Below, in pieces: positions 1 through 8,872 of a DNA stretch of 54,542 nucleotides. Within the stretch, counting starts at the first letter, position 1; every line of letters starts with the position of its first letter. The notes under the pieces were generated by a model. The model had not been told where the DNA came from, did no database searches, and saw only the letters and a program-made list of their open reading frames with translations. The stretch covers positions 1 through 54,542 of the forward strand of contig JAEYDL010000034.1 in assembly GCA_023403845.1 (NCBI GenBank), written 5' to 3'. Source of the DNA: Pseudomonadota bacterium. Lineage in GTDB: Bacteria > Desulfobacterota > Desulfovibrionia > Desulfovibrionales > Desulfovibrionaceae. The position numbers and the translations under genes are program-made.

Positions 1-57
1 CCTGAACAACTCCGTCTTATCGAAAAGGTGTTTTTTTAAGTATAACCGTTTTGGGTT

Positions 58-86
58 CCACCCGCTTAGCGGGTGGTTTTCTGTTT
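58..86 (+). terminator. Intrinsic terminator of an upstream plus-strand gene
   Basis: A perfect 8-bp stem (58-65 with 69-76, loop TTA) is followed by TTTTCTGTTT. It would end a plus-strand transcript entering from outside the window; no coding sequence is recognisable before it. Confidence 0.7.
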
Positions 87-120
87 CGGTCGCTTCTGCT
101 CCCTCAACTGCCTGAAGGCA

Positions 121-192
121 TTAACAAAAACGGAACCCTGCCATTCGGCGGGGTTCCGTTCCGGAAGCGAGGCCCGGCGGCTTTCCGCCGGG
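121..192 (-). terminator. Tandem hairpins and terminator after nrfA
   Basis: Directly after the nrfA stop, an 8-bp hairpin (173-180 with 185-192) is followed, in the minus direction, by a 12-bp stem with one G-U pair (131-142 with 147-158, loop ATTC) and then TTTTTGTTAA. The second hairpin has the full form of an intrinsic terminator for the nrfHA transcript. Confidence 0.75.
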
Positions 193-200
193 TAAAAAGG

Positions 201-1769
201 TTAATCGACCGAAACCAGCTTCCTGTTGCCGTCCCAGAGCTGATCGGCCTTGGGCAGAGGCTTCAGGTACTGAAACCACGGGTGGGTCTTCAGATATTCG
301 GGATCCTGCTGGAGCTTGCGGCTCATCTTGAGGATGGGCGGCACGACCGCCTTGATGTCGCCTTCAAGCTGCGGCGCAATGGCATAGCTGGTCGCCTGCA
401 ACGCCGAATTGACGGCCTCCTGACTCAGCGTGATGGATGTAGTCAGCGTATCCAGCGCCTTGGCCGGATTATGGAAGCCCACACTGTTTTCGGCGGACAC
501 GAAGTCCCAGAACATCTGACCCTTGCGGACATTTTCCTTGGCCCGAATGATCAGCTCGTCGTAATTGGCCGGCTTCACGCCCTGATACTCAATGGCCAGC
601 CGGACGGCCTCATGGGCACGCACCGAGTATTCCTGCGCCACGAGAAGCTGCCTGTAGGTCTTGTCCTGAACATACTCCACCCGACCGCGCAGGTATTCAG
701 CCGTCTTGTCGGCATGGCACTGACGGCAGGCGCGCAGCTCGGGGTCACGCAGAGGAGACGTCCACCAGTGACTGGACATCTTCTTGCCCTCGACGCGCTC
801 GTAGGGCATATGGCAGTCGGCGCAGGCCACGCCCGCAGCCCCATGCGGACCATCTATCCACGTCTCATAGTCGGGATGCTGCATCTTGAGCATGGGCGTT
901 CTGGAAACGGGATGCGTCCAGTCTGCGAACTTGCCTTCAAATCCCGGCATGGTCACATTGCCGTTGTCCTCGTACACCCTGTAGATATCCTCGGGCATGA
1001 AGCCGTTCTTCCACGGGAAGGTGGGACGCTTTTCGGGGCCGTGCCCCTTGTCGTTGAAATAATATTCCACATGACACTGCGCGCAGACCAGAGAACGCAT
1101 CTCACCGCGCGGCAGCCTGGCCGGATCCTTGCCTGCGGACTTCAGATAGTCCTTCAGCGGTTCGCTATAGAGCTGAAGTTCCATGGTTTCCGCGTTATGG
1201 CAGGTGGCACAGCCGATGGAGTCGTCATCAGTCACCTCCGCGCGGAACTCATTGAAGTCTCTGGCCCAGAAGGAATCCCCGTACTCCCTGATCCATTCCA
1301 CCATCTTGGGCGTCTTGCAGTTCCAGCAGGTGGCGGGCATGGCGCCCTTCTCGCCATATCTGTTGATGCGGTCGATGGCGAGAATATCATGGATCGCGTA
1401 CGTATGTCCGCGGGCCTCGTTATACTCGTACATGAAGGGGTATCCCAGCCACAGATTCTTCAGGTAGGGCTGGGCCGCCTGCGGGTACCCTGCAGGCAAC
1501 GGATTCACGTCGTCGTTCTTGGCGAAGTTGATCGATCCCTTGTACTTGCTCATGAAGGCCGTTTCATTGTTACGCTGATAGCTGTCGCTCTGCAGCGGGA
1601 AATCCTTCTTGAAGGCCGCGGTCCCATTGTAGTCCGCATCCCTGAGGTCCGTCCTGAATACGGGCGTTTTCAGCTCCGCCGTGGACACGTCATCGCACCC
1701 GGCGACGAGAGAAAGGGCAGCCAGCATTGCGACCATCCCGAAAAAATTGAAAAATACTCGGCTATTCAT
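201..1769 (-). CDS. nrfA: Cytochrome c nitrite reductase, catalytic pentaheme subunit NrfA
   Basis: Reduces nitrite to ammonium with six electrons in the periplasm. The 522-residue protein has the family layout: a CWNCK motif (Cys148, Cys151, Lys152), where lysine ligates the catalytic heme, and four CxxCH motifs (CATCH, CAQCH, CADCH, CRQCH) for electron-transfer hemes. The active-site stretches around KMQHP and MSSHWW are present. The N-terminus is a lipoprotein signal (LVAGC, Cys25), so the subunit is probably lipid-anchored. Its start overlaps the nrfH stop by 8 bases, indicating translational coupling and an NrfHA complex fed by menaquinol. In sulfate reducers this enzyme also detoxifies nitrite, which inhibits sulfite reductase. 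Confidence 0.97.
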   Translation of the reverse strand: MNSRVFFNFFGMVAMLAALSLVAGCDDVSTAELKTPVFRTDLRDADYNGTAAFKKDFPLQSDSYQRNNETAFMSKYKGSINFAKNDDVNPLPAGYPQAAQPYLKNLWLGYPFMYEYNEARGHTYAIHDILAIDRINRYGEKGAMPATCWNCKTPKMVEWIREYGDSFWARDFNEFRAEVTDDDSIGCATCHNAETMELQLYSEPLKDYLKSAGKDPARLPRGEMRSLVCAQCHVEYYFNDKGHGPEKRPTFPWKNGFMPEDIYRVYEDNGNVTMPGFEGKFADWTHPVSRTPMLKMQHPDYETWIDGPHGAAGVACADCHMPYERVEGKKMSSHWWTSPLRDPELRACRQCHADKTAEYLRGRVEYVQDKTYRQLLVAQEYSVRAHEAVRLAIEYQGVKPANYDELIIRAKENVRKGQMFWDFVSAENSVGFHNPAKALDTLTTSITLSQEAVNSALQATSYAIAPQLEGDIKAVVPPILKMSRKLQQDPEYLKTHPWFQYLKPLPKADQLWDGNRKLVSVD

Positions 1770-2241
1770 CCGCCACCATCCTTGTGCTGATGGGCTTCAT
1801 GCGCATGTGCTGCATGCCCCTGTGGCAATCGACGCAGTAGGGCTTGGCGTCCATACTGGCGACGTTCACATTGGTCATCGTGTGACAGGCCTTGCAATTC
1901 TCGTTGACCACTTCCTTCGTGGCCAGCACGGCCCTGACGGGAAGCTCCGCGTCTCCGAACGTATTCATGAAAAAGTCGCGAGCTCCGGCCTGCGCCTTGA
2001 ACGGAAGCTTTGCGAGCAGCGCCGCAGGCGCATGGCATTCGTTGCAGGCCAGATTGGCATGGGGGGACAGCTTGTGCGTCCGCGCCGCCTGATCCATGAT
2101 ATGGCAGCTGGAACAGAAGGGACGCGCATCCGTCACCCGCATGCCCCAGGCCAGACCGGCCAGCACGAGCATGCCCAGCGCAACGCCGCCCAGGAGCACT
2201 TTCAGCCCTGAACACTTCTTGCGGGGTGCCACCTCTGACAT
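1762..2241 (-). CDS. nrfH: Tetraheme menaquinol dehydrogenase NrfH
   Basis: Membrane-anchored NapC/NirT-family cytochrome that oxidises menaquinol and passes electrons to NrfA. The 159-residue protein has one N-terminal membrane helix (about residues 14-33) and four CxxCH motifs: CSSCH followed by IM, typical of the NrfH first heme whose axial ligand is methionine, then CNECH, CKACH and CVDCH. The ATG at 2241 was chosen because AAAGGAGGA lies just upstream; a longer open frame to 2385 has no such site and begins with non-family sequence. First gene of the nrfHA operon. Confidence 0.96.
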   Translation of the reverse strand: MSEVAPRKKCSGLKVLLGGVALGMLVLAGLAWGMRVTDARPFCSSCHIMDQAARTHKLSPHANLACNECHAPAALLAKLPFKAQAGARDFFMNTFGDAELPVRAVLATKEVVNENCKACHTMTNVNVASMDAKPYCVDCHRGMQHMRMKPISTRMVADE

Positions 2242-2343
2242 CCTTGCCTCCTCCTTTGACGGTCCGGCGGCCTCTCCCGAAAGAAAAACCGCGACAGGTT
2301 CCGTGCCGGTCCTTCTCCGGTACGAAACTTCCTGACAAGGAAA

Positions 2344-2359
2344 TACAAAAAACGTGCCT
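2344..2359 (-). promoter_or_regulatory. Candidate sigma-54 promoter of nrfHA
   Basis: Read on the minus strand: AGGCACG-TTTT-TTGTA. The -24 GG and the 10-base spacing are correct, but the -12 dinucleotide is GT instead of GC. It lies about 100 bases before the nrfH start, and two palindromes sit 60-130 bases further upstream, the usual geometry for an enhancer-binding protein. The mismatch lowers confidence. Confidence 0.5.
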
Positions 2360-2417
2360 GAGCGAACGCATGGAGTTTTTGTCAAAAATATATTGTTTTT
2401 ATTATATATTTTTTAGT

Positions 2418-2433
2418 GTCAGATTTTCATGAC
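2418..2433. promoter_or_regulatory. Palindromic operator, copy 1 (nrf intergenic region)
   Basis: GTCAGATTTTCATGAC: inverted GTCA/TGAC arms with 8 bases between. It is almost identical to a second copy 45 bases away. It probably binds the adjacent NtrC-type response regulator as an upstream activating site; this is inferred from position and symmetry. Confidence 0.55.
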
Positions 2434-2462
2434 CAAAAGCGGCACGTTTTCCCCTTGTTGTT

Positions 2463-2478
2463 GTCAGTTTTTCATGAC
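2463..2478. promoter_or_regulatory. Palindromic operator, copy 2 (nrf intergenic region)
   Basis: GTCAGTTTTTCATGAC, differing from copy 1 at one position; with flanking bases the arms extend to a perfect TTGTCA/TGACAA (2461-2480). It lies about 80 bases before the kinase start and about 220 before nrfH, so it could control both divergent units. Confidence 0.55.
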
Positions 2479-2559
2479 AATAGTCTGAAAAAGAGGACAA
2501 TCCTGTCTGGTTTTTCTTAACATACTATCAATTCTCATTTTCATCTTGTCGAGACAGCC

Positions 2560-4971
2560 ATGTCCCCAGCCTGGAGAACTCTGAAACTTCCTCTTGCCCT
2601 GATTCTGCTGTGGTGCCTGCTTCTCTTCGCCCTGTATCACTGGACCGTGCGACGAGAAGACGAGTACACCCGCGAACTGGCTCTCCTGCAGACAAGAACG
2701 CTCTTTTCGAGCCTTGTGGACGTCCGGGCGTGGAACGCCGTCAACGGGGGCGTCTGGGTTCAGGAAGGGGCGGCCTGCCCCGCCAATCCCTGGCTGCCCG
2801 AAGCGGAACGCAGACTGTCCACCGCCGATGGCAAACGGCTCGTCAAGGTCAATCCGTCCTACATGACGCGCCAGATCGCGGAGGCCATCTCCTCTCCTCT
2901 GGCCAGTTTCCGCATCTCCGGTCTTGCGCCCATGCGGCCTGAAAACCAAGCCGACTCGTGGGAGGCCGCGGCACTGACCGCCTTCATGGGCGACGAGCAG
3001 GAACGTTTCGATCTTGTGGAAAACGAAAAAGGCATGGAATACCGCTTCATGGCGCCATTGCGCGCGGATGAAACCTGCCTGCGCTGCCATACGACCAGAA
3101 CAATCGGGGACGTCCTTGGCGGAATCAGCGTTTCCCTGTCCGCCGAACCGCTACTGAAGGCGTCATCAGAACGCAACCATACGTCGGCACTTGCCTTTTC
3201 TCTTGTAGGCATTGTCGGAATCGTGGGCATCGGCGGCGCGACACTCCAGATCAACCGCAAAAAAGAGCTGGCTGAAGCGGCCAACCGCACCAAAAGCGCC
3301 TTTCTGGCCAACATGAGCCATGACATGCGCACGCCTCTGGCAGGCATCCTCGGCATGGCCGAACTGCTGGAGCATGAGACGGACAACGCGCGCCACCGCT
3401 ATCTGCTGTCCAATCTCGCTCAGGCGACGACTCATCTCCTGGACACCGTCGACGGCATCATGCGCTACTCCCTGCTGGAAGCCGAGGGCAAGGAGGTGTC
3501 CGAGCGCCCCTTCTCCCTGCGCGAAGAACTGGCGGCCTGCGTCAACACCCTCCTTCCGGCCTGCCAGAGCCGCAACATCCGTCTGCAGCTCGATCTCTCT
3601 CCGGCTCTGCCCGACCGGCTGCTTGGCGACGGATTCAGACTGCGGCAGGCTATCGGCAACCTGCTGGGCAATGCGGTCAAATTTACGGATCAAGGCTCCG
3701 TAACGCTTCATGCAGACCTGAATCGTACAGAAAGGACGGCACAGGGGACCATCCATGAGTTGAGCTTCCGGGTGCAGGATACCGGCCCCGGCGTGCCGCC
3801 GGAAGAACAGAGCCGCATTTTTGAAAGCTTCGAGCAGGGAAGCGGAGCGCGTCCCCTCGACAGTCCGATCAGGGCGGGCGTGGGACTCGGGTTGTCCATC
3901 GCCCGGCATATCGCCCGTCGATTCGGCGGAGATCTCACTCTGGTCAGCCAGCCGGGAAAGGGCAGCACGTTTACGCTGACCGGACGGTTCAGGGGGGTGC
4001 CTGAATCAGATGATGGGAATGTCGGAAAACAGCCCGTCAGGCAACGGGAACCATTATCAGGGGCCGAGCTTCTTCATCAGACGTCGATGAGCGGCAGACT
4101 TCCGGCTGAAACGCCGTTCGAACGGACTCCGCAGGCCGGCGCCTCCATTCCGCTTGTGGTCGTCGAAGATACGCCGATCACCGCCCTGTATCTGCATGAG
4201 GTCCTCCGAAAGGCCGGTTACGGCGTCCATGTGGCCAACTGCGGAGAAGACGCGCGCTTTCTGCTGGAAAAAATTCGTCCGGCAGCCGCGTTGCTGGACA
4301 TTCGCCTTCCGGATATGAGCGGCCTCGACGTCGCCGAACAGATCCGGTCCGGAAAGCTCGACATCCCGGCAGATCTTCCACTCCTTCTGCTCACGGCCAC
4401 TCTGGATGAACGGGATGCCCGCCGTCTGGCCGAATTGCGGGTTGATGCATGGTTCATCAAGCCCGTGTCGCGTGAACGTCTGCTGGCAGCGCTGAGCGCT
4501 CTTGTCGGGACGGCTTCCCTGAAAACCGGCAGGGCTGCCGGCAACAGGACGAATGAGATTCCAGTATCGAGGGAAACGCAGGAGAGAACCGGTCATGCGG
4601 CTCCCCAACCCGGACAGGACGCGATCTTCAATCGGGGGAAAGCGCTGGCGGGACTGGAGGAAGAAGGCCGGCTTCGTCGCATGAGCCTTCTGTTCGTGGC
4701 GGAAGCGGCGCAAAGCGGTCTGACGCTGCGCGAGCTGTCCGCCGCTCCCGATTCTCCGGAACGAAGAGCCCGGCTGGGACGGCTGGCCCATTCGCTGAAG
4801 AACAACGCCGCCGCGCTGTGCCTGCCCCGTCTGCGGGATGCGGCGGCCGCGCTGGAACAGGCTGTTTCCGCCTCGCGGACCTCCGCGACAGACCTGCTGC
4901 GCCTGACGGAGACAACGCACGCGGCGCTGTACGAAGCCTGCTCCCTGCTGCGTGAACTGTATGGAGACTGA
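2560..4971 (+). CDS. Hybrid histidine kinase with periplasmic c-heme (DUF3365/Tll0287-like) sensor
   Basis: An 803-residue membrane sensor. In order: TM helix (about 8-28), a periplasmic domain (about 30-205) with CLRCH at 173-177 in the setting typical of DUF3365/Tll0287-like heme domains, second TM (about 207-228), HisKA with phospho-acceptor His254 (NMSHDMRTPL), a HATPase with GVGLGLS, a receiver with Asp580, and a C-terminal HPt domain with His744 (AHSLKNNA). The bound c-heme suggests sensing of a redox signal, nitrite or NO. It ends three bases before an NtrC-type regulator and is divergent from nrfHA, so control of nitrite reduction is the likely role (inferred). Confidence 0.9.
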   Translation: MSPAWRTLKLPLALILLWCLLLFALYHWTVRREDEYTRELALLQTRTLFSSLVDVRAWNAVNGGVWVQEGAACPANPWLPEAERRLSTADGKRLVKVNPSYMTRQIAEAISSPLASFRISGLAPMRPENQADSWEAAALTAFMGDEQERFDLVENEKGMEYRFMAPLRADETCLRCHTTRTIGDVLGGISVSLSAEPLLKASSERNHTSALAFSLVGIVGIVGIGGATLQINRKKELAEAANRTKSAFLANMSHDMRTPLAGILGMAELLEHETDNARHRYLLSNLAQATTHLLDTVDGIMRYSLLEAEGKEVSERPFSLREELAACVNTLLPACQSRNIRLQLDLSPALPDRLLGDGFRLRQAIGNLLGNAVKFTDQGSVTLHADLNRTERTAQGTIHELSFRVQDTGPGVPPEEQSRIFESFEQGSGARPLDSPIRAGVGLGLSIARHIARRFGGDLTLVSQPGKGSTFTLTGRFRGVPESDDGNVGKQPVRQREPLSGAELLHQTSMSGRLPAETPFERTPQAGASIPLVVVEDTPITALYLHEVLRKAGYGVHVANCGEDARFLLEKIRPAAALLDIRLPDMSGLDVAEQIRSGKLDIPADLPLLLLTATLDERDARRLAELRVDAWFIKPVSRERLLAALSALVGTASLKTGRAAGNRTNEIPVSRETQERTGHAAPQPGQDAIFNRGKALAGLEEEGRLRRMSLLFVAEAAQSGLTLRELSAAPDSPERRARLGRLAHSLKNNAAALCLPRLRDAAAALEQAVSASRTSATDLLRLTETTHAALYEACSLLRELYGD

Positions 4972-4973
4972 AC

Positions 4974-6428
4974 ATGGCCCGCATTCTCGTCGTCGATGAT
5001 GAAATTCTGATTCGCACCCTGGTCGCCGAAATCGGAGAGTCTCTTGGACATGAAGTTCTTGGAGCCTCCACCATCGAGCAGGGCCTGAAACTCGGGGAGA
5101 AGGGGACGGACATCGTTCTCCTCGACGTGCTTCTTCCCGACGGGGACGGCATAGCCAGCCTGAGCCGTTTTTCCCAACTTCCCGGACGGCCCGACGTCAT
5201 CGTCATCACGGGCTACGGCAATGCAGACGCCGCCGAGGCTGCCCTGCGCGCCGGCGCCTGGGAATATCTGGTAAAACCGCTGCATGTTCACGATCTGAGT
5301 CAGGCCCTCTCGCAGGCTGTGCAGTGGAGAAGCTCCAGAAATACGCATGGGGGAAAGCTCCTGCGTCATCCGGATATCCTCGGCGAGAGCCCTGCGCTTC
5401 AGGAAGCGCTCGAGCAGCTGCGCGAAGCCGCCGTCAGCAACGTCAATGTGCTGATCACCGGCGAAACAGGCGTGGGCAAGGAACTTTTCGCCAGCACTCT
5501 GCACGCCAACAGTCCGCGCGCCTCCGGCCCCTTCATCACAGTAGACTGCACCACACTGCCGGAAACGCTGGTCGAAGCCAATCTGTTCGGCTATGCCAAG
5601 GGCGCGTTCACGGGGGCGGACCGTGCCCGCGAAGGGCTGCTTGCAGCCGCCGATCAGGGGACGCTCTTTCTGGACGAGGTGGGCGACCTGCCCCTTCCCG
5701 TTCAGGGAGCCTTCCTGCGCGCTCTGGAACTGCGCCGCTTCCGGCCAGTGGGCGAAGTCCGCGAAGTGGAGAGCAATTTCCGGATCGTCGCCGCCACCAA
5801 CCGCGATCTTGACGATATGGTCCGCATGGAACTGTACCGCAGTGATCTGCGGTTCCGCCTGCGCGGCATGAACATCCATATCCCGCCGCTGCGCAGACGT
5901 CCGGAGGATATTCCTCTGCTCGCCCGCCATTTCGTGACCCGCTACTGTCAGCGGTACGGGCTGCCGCGCAAGGAACTGACAGACAACTGCATGGAAGTGC
6001 TGGAAGCCTACCTCTGGCCGGGCAACGTGCGCGAACTGCGCCACGCCATAGAACGGGCCTGTGCGGCTTCCGGGGACGGCGCACGCATCTTCGCCCGCCA
6101 TCTCCCCACGGAAATGCGCATTGAGCAGGCCCGGGTCCGACTTTTGCGGCAGGCCGCCTCCAAGGCATCGGCTCAACACGCCGCTGAAAAAACTCCCGCT
6201 CTTCCCCTCCCGGAGAAAACCGTGGACACGTCCCTCCGGACACGCCCCGAAAACGTCGAATGTTCTCCGGAGCGTTTTCCCTCATTGCGGGAAATGAAAG
6301 CACAGGCTGAAGCTGCCTATGTCGCGGGCCTGCTCGCAGCCTGCTGCGGCGATGTCCGCCGGGCCGCCGCCGTTGCCGGTGTTTCGCGAGGACATTTTTA
6401 TGAACTGCTGAAAAAATATGGACTCTGA
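4974..6428 (+). CDS. NtrC-family sigma-54 response regulator, partner of the heme kinase
   Basis: A 484-residue response regulator: receiver with Asp51 (VLLDVLLPD), sigma-54 AAA+ domain with Walker A GETGVGKE and the GAFTGA loop at 210-215 that contacts sigma-54, and a C-terminal Fis-type helix-turn-helix (about 455-482). It starts two bases after the kinase stop, so the two form a cognate phosphorelay ending through the HPt domain. Likely targets are the GTCA-N8-TGAC palindromes and the -24/-12 element upstream of nrfHA. No evidence of damage. Confidence 0.92.
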   Translation: MARILVVDDEILIRTLVAEIGESLGHEVLGASTIEQGLKLGEKGTDIVLLDVLLPDGDGIASLSRFSQLPGRPDVIVITGYGNADAAEAALRAGAWEYLVKPLHVHDLSQALSQAVQWRSSRNTHGGKLLRHPDILGESPALQEALEQLREAAVSNVNVLITGETGVGKELFASTLHANSPRASGPFITVDCTTLPETLVEANLFGYAKGAFTGADRAREGLLAAADQGTLFLDEVGDLPLPVQGAFLRALELRRFRPVGEVREVESNFRIVAATNRDLDDMVRMELYRSDLRFRLRGMNIHIPPLRRRPEDIPLLARHFVTRYCQRYGLPRKELTDNCMEVLEAYLWPGNVRELRHAIERACAASGDGARIFARHLPTEMRIEQARVRLLRQAASKASAQHAAEKTPALPLPEKTVDTSLRTRPENVECSPERFPSLREMKAQAEAAYVAGLLAACCGDVRRAAAVAGVSRGHFYELLKKYGL

Positions 6429-6742
6429 CCCTCCGAAATGCGGAGATCATGACGTGATCGACGATTTCCGTCCTCCGGGAACCGCACTCGGAGCGCCGTA
6501 TGTGTACTTCGTTAAAAAACCGACCAGATTTCCATAACGCAAGCCGCCCATCCCGTCCCGTTCCTGAAAGCGGCGGTCGTTCGGGAACGTCTTGTGGAAC
6601 CGAAACGGTCCCGACCGTAAAAAGCCTCTCTCCTGCCGGAGGGAACAGGGGAAGCGCAACAAGCCATTCTGATGAAAAATCAGGAATGCCGGTCGCGCTT
6701 CCTGTTCAGCCTGACAAGAAGACATCCGCTGCGAAACGGCGG
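6429..6742. other. Intergenic region between convergent regulators
   Basis: No supported gene. Two overlapping small hairpins lie just after the response-regulator stop (CTCCG/CGGAG at 6431-6445 and GATCA/TGATC at 6445-6459), without a T-run. The rest is unremarkable. Confidence 0.5.
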
Positions 6743-8701
6743 TCAGCCGTTCCGCTTCAGTTCATTAAGTCTTCTCCAAAGCGTAGAGGGACTGATTCCA
6801 AGCCTGCGGGCGGTTTCCGCCTTGTTGCCGCCGCACTCTTCCAGAACGCGGCGAATAAGCGCTGATTCCTCGACCTGAAGCAGTCCCCTACGGCGCTCTC
6901 CTGTCATGCTGAACGAACTTTCGCCTCGTGGCGGGCGCGACGGCGCTGCCGCGGGCGCGACGTACTCGGGCCTGCGCAATGTGGAAAGGGCGTCTTCGCG
7001 CCGTACGATCCCCCCGCGCGAAATAACCACCAGCCTCTCCATGATGTTGCGCAACTCTCGAATGTTGCCGGGGAAATAATACTCGACAAGGACTTCCCGG
7101 GCCTCGTCGGAAAAGGCGGGACAGGGCAGACCCAGCGACTCGGGCAGAACGCGAAGAAAATGTTCGATGAGGACCGGAATGTCCTCCCGCCGTTCGCGCA
7201 GAGGCAGAAGCTCGAGGCGCAGAACATTAAGTCGATAGTACAGATCTTCCCTGAACTGTCCCTCCTGCACCATCTTTTCAAGATTCCGGTTGGTGGCGCA
7301 GATGATGCGCACGTCGATGGGGATATTGGTTTCCTGTCCGATACGCATGACGGACTTTTCCTCAAGCACGCGCAGCAGACGGGCCTGAACCGACGTGGGA
7401 ATTTCCCCGATCTCGTCAAGGAACAGTGTGCCCCGGTGGGCCATTTCAAACAGACCGGGTTTTCCGCCCTTGCGCGCGCCAGTAAACGCGCCCTCCCCAT
7501 AACCGAACAGTTCGCTTTCCAGCAGGTTTTCCGGCAGGGCCGTACAGTTGATTCCGACGAACGGTCCATCGCTGTGACGGCTTTCCCGATGGATGCTCTG
7601 GGCAAAAATCTCCTTGCCCGTTCCCGATTCTCCCTGAATGAGGATGGTCGAAGGGCTCTTGGCGTATTCCCGGGCCGTTTCAATGAGCTGCCGGGTCGCC
7701 GGAGAGCGATGGACCACATCGCTGAGACAGTACCGGGCCACATGTCCCTTGTTGTACAAATTCTTGCGGACCTTCTGCTCCAGCTTCTGGAGATGGGAAA
7801 CTTCCTGGATGAGGGCCACCCCGCCGCAATACACGCCGTCGGTGTACACGGGATTGAGCGTACAGGCGTATTGAACGGCCCCATACTGACGGATTTCACC
7901 GGACCAGCGCCGGGCGTCGCGCACTGCGGCGGCCAGTCCGATGCCGTTGAGAAACTCGTCGCTGGGTTCCCGATCCGGGGCCCGCTTTGAAAACAGGCGG
8001 GCGGCAAGCTGGTTGTAATGGATGACGCCCCCGTCCGCATCCAGCGAGATGACGGCCTCAGGCATGGAATCGAGCATCACGTCCCGGCGGGCGCTGGTGA
8101 CGCGTTCCCGGACGATGGTCTGCACCATGCGGTCGGCCTCAAGAATGGCCTGCAGCACGCCGGCCGTACGGGAGCGGATGAGAAAGGCCTTCATGCCCAG
8201 CGATTCGCCGACCTTCACGGCCCGTCCGCCGCCGATCAGTACGCGCAGGCCCTCCTCGTACATGCGTCGAACACCCTGCTCCGCGTCCTCGGGGCCGGTG
8301 ATACGGTAGGTCCGCAGCTCCAGCCCTAGAACAGAGGCAATGCTCAGCGCACCTTCGATCAGGTTGTCAAAAGCGACTACGGCAATACGCGTCGAATGTC
8401 GCCGGGCCTGGTCAAGCAGCTCGATGATGTCAAAGCCGGTGAGCGGAATCTCGATAACCGGAACGCCCACTCCGGACATGCGGATCGTGTGCGCGACGCT
8501 TCCGCGGCTGACCAGCGCCATGGCTCCAGCGGCGATGGCCTCATGCGCGACACGAGCACAGTCGTCGACGTCCGCGAACAAAACTTCCAGCGGGGTTGTG
8601 ATCTGATCCCGTACCGATTCTACTTGCGAAAGCACCCGATGGTCGGATACAATAACGCAAATAGGCGCTTTCTGAGTCGATTTTCTGGTCAATGTGTCCA
8701 T
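6743..8701 (-). CDS. PrpR-type sigma-54-dependent transcriptional activator
   Basis: A 652-residue enhancer-binding protein. The first ~190 residues match the PrpR_N effector-binding domain (VSRGSVAHTIRM, IPLTGFDIIELL); a PAS domain follows (about 215-320), then a sigma-54 AAA+ domain with GESGTGKE and GAFTGA, and a Fis-type helix-turn-helix at the end (NKAETARRLGISPSTLWRRL). PrpR_N domains usually bind small carboxylates or metabolites. Start chosen at 8701, preceded by GGGGAG; the open frame extends nine codons further without a ribosome site. It stands alone between convergent and divergent neighbours, so its target is unknown; it could serve a carboxylate operon elsewhere. Confidence 0.9.
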   Translation of the reverse strand: MDTLTRKSTQKAPICVIVSDHRVLSQVESVRDQITTPLEVLFADVDDCARVAHEAIAAGAMALVSRGSVAHTIRMSGVGVPVIEIPLTGFDIIELLDQARRHSTRIAVVAFDNLIEGALSIASVLGLELRTYRITGPEDAEQGVRRMYEEGLRVLIGGGRAVKVGESLGMKAFLIRSRTAGVLQAILEADRMVQTIVRERVTSARRDVMLDSMPEAVISLDADGGVIHYNQLAARLFSKRAPDREPSDEFLNGIGLAAAVRDARRWSGEIRQYGAVQYACTLNPVYTDGVYCGGVALIQEVSHLQKLEQKVRKNLYNKGHVARYCLSDVVHRSPATRQLIETAREYAKSPSTILIQGESGTGKEIFAQSIHRESRHSDGPFVGINCTALPENLLESELFGYGEGAFTGARKGGKPGLFEMAHRGTLFLDEIGEIPTSVQARLLRVLEEKSVMRIGQETNIPIDVRIICATNRNLEKMVQEGQFREDLYYRLNVLRLELLPLRERREDIPVLIEHFLRVLPESLGLPCPAFSDEAREVLVEYYFPGNIRELRNIMERLVVISRGGIVRREDALSTLRRPEYVAPAAAPSRPPRGESSFSMTGERRRGLLQVEESALIRRVLEECGGNKAETARRLGISPSTLWRRLNELKRNG

Positions 8702-8872
8702 GCGCCTCCCCTTCCGGCATGCGGCCATGAGTCTTTTTCGTATACACGGTTCCGCCCCGTATGGAAAGTTCCCGAATCCGCCGTTGCCGCTTTTTTGCTG
8801 CGGCCCCTTTCCGCATGCCTCGTCATAAGATTGTCATGATATCGTAACATCGGATTCAAGGATTTCTGACAT

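Noticed and set aside
51..1790. A 579-codon open frame opposite nrfA
   Set aside because: It is the antisense shadow of nrfA, whose heme motifs, lipobox and coupling to nrfH leave no doubt.
2441..2458. GGCACGTTTTCCCCTTG as a plus-strand sigma-54 promoter for the heme kinase
   Set aside because: With the required spacing the -12 position reads CC, not GC.
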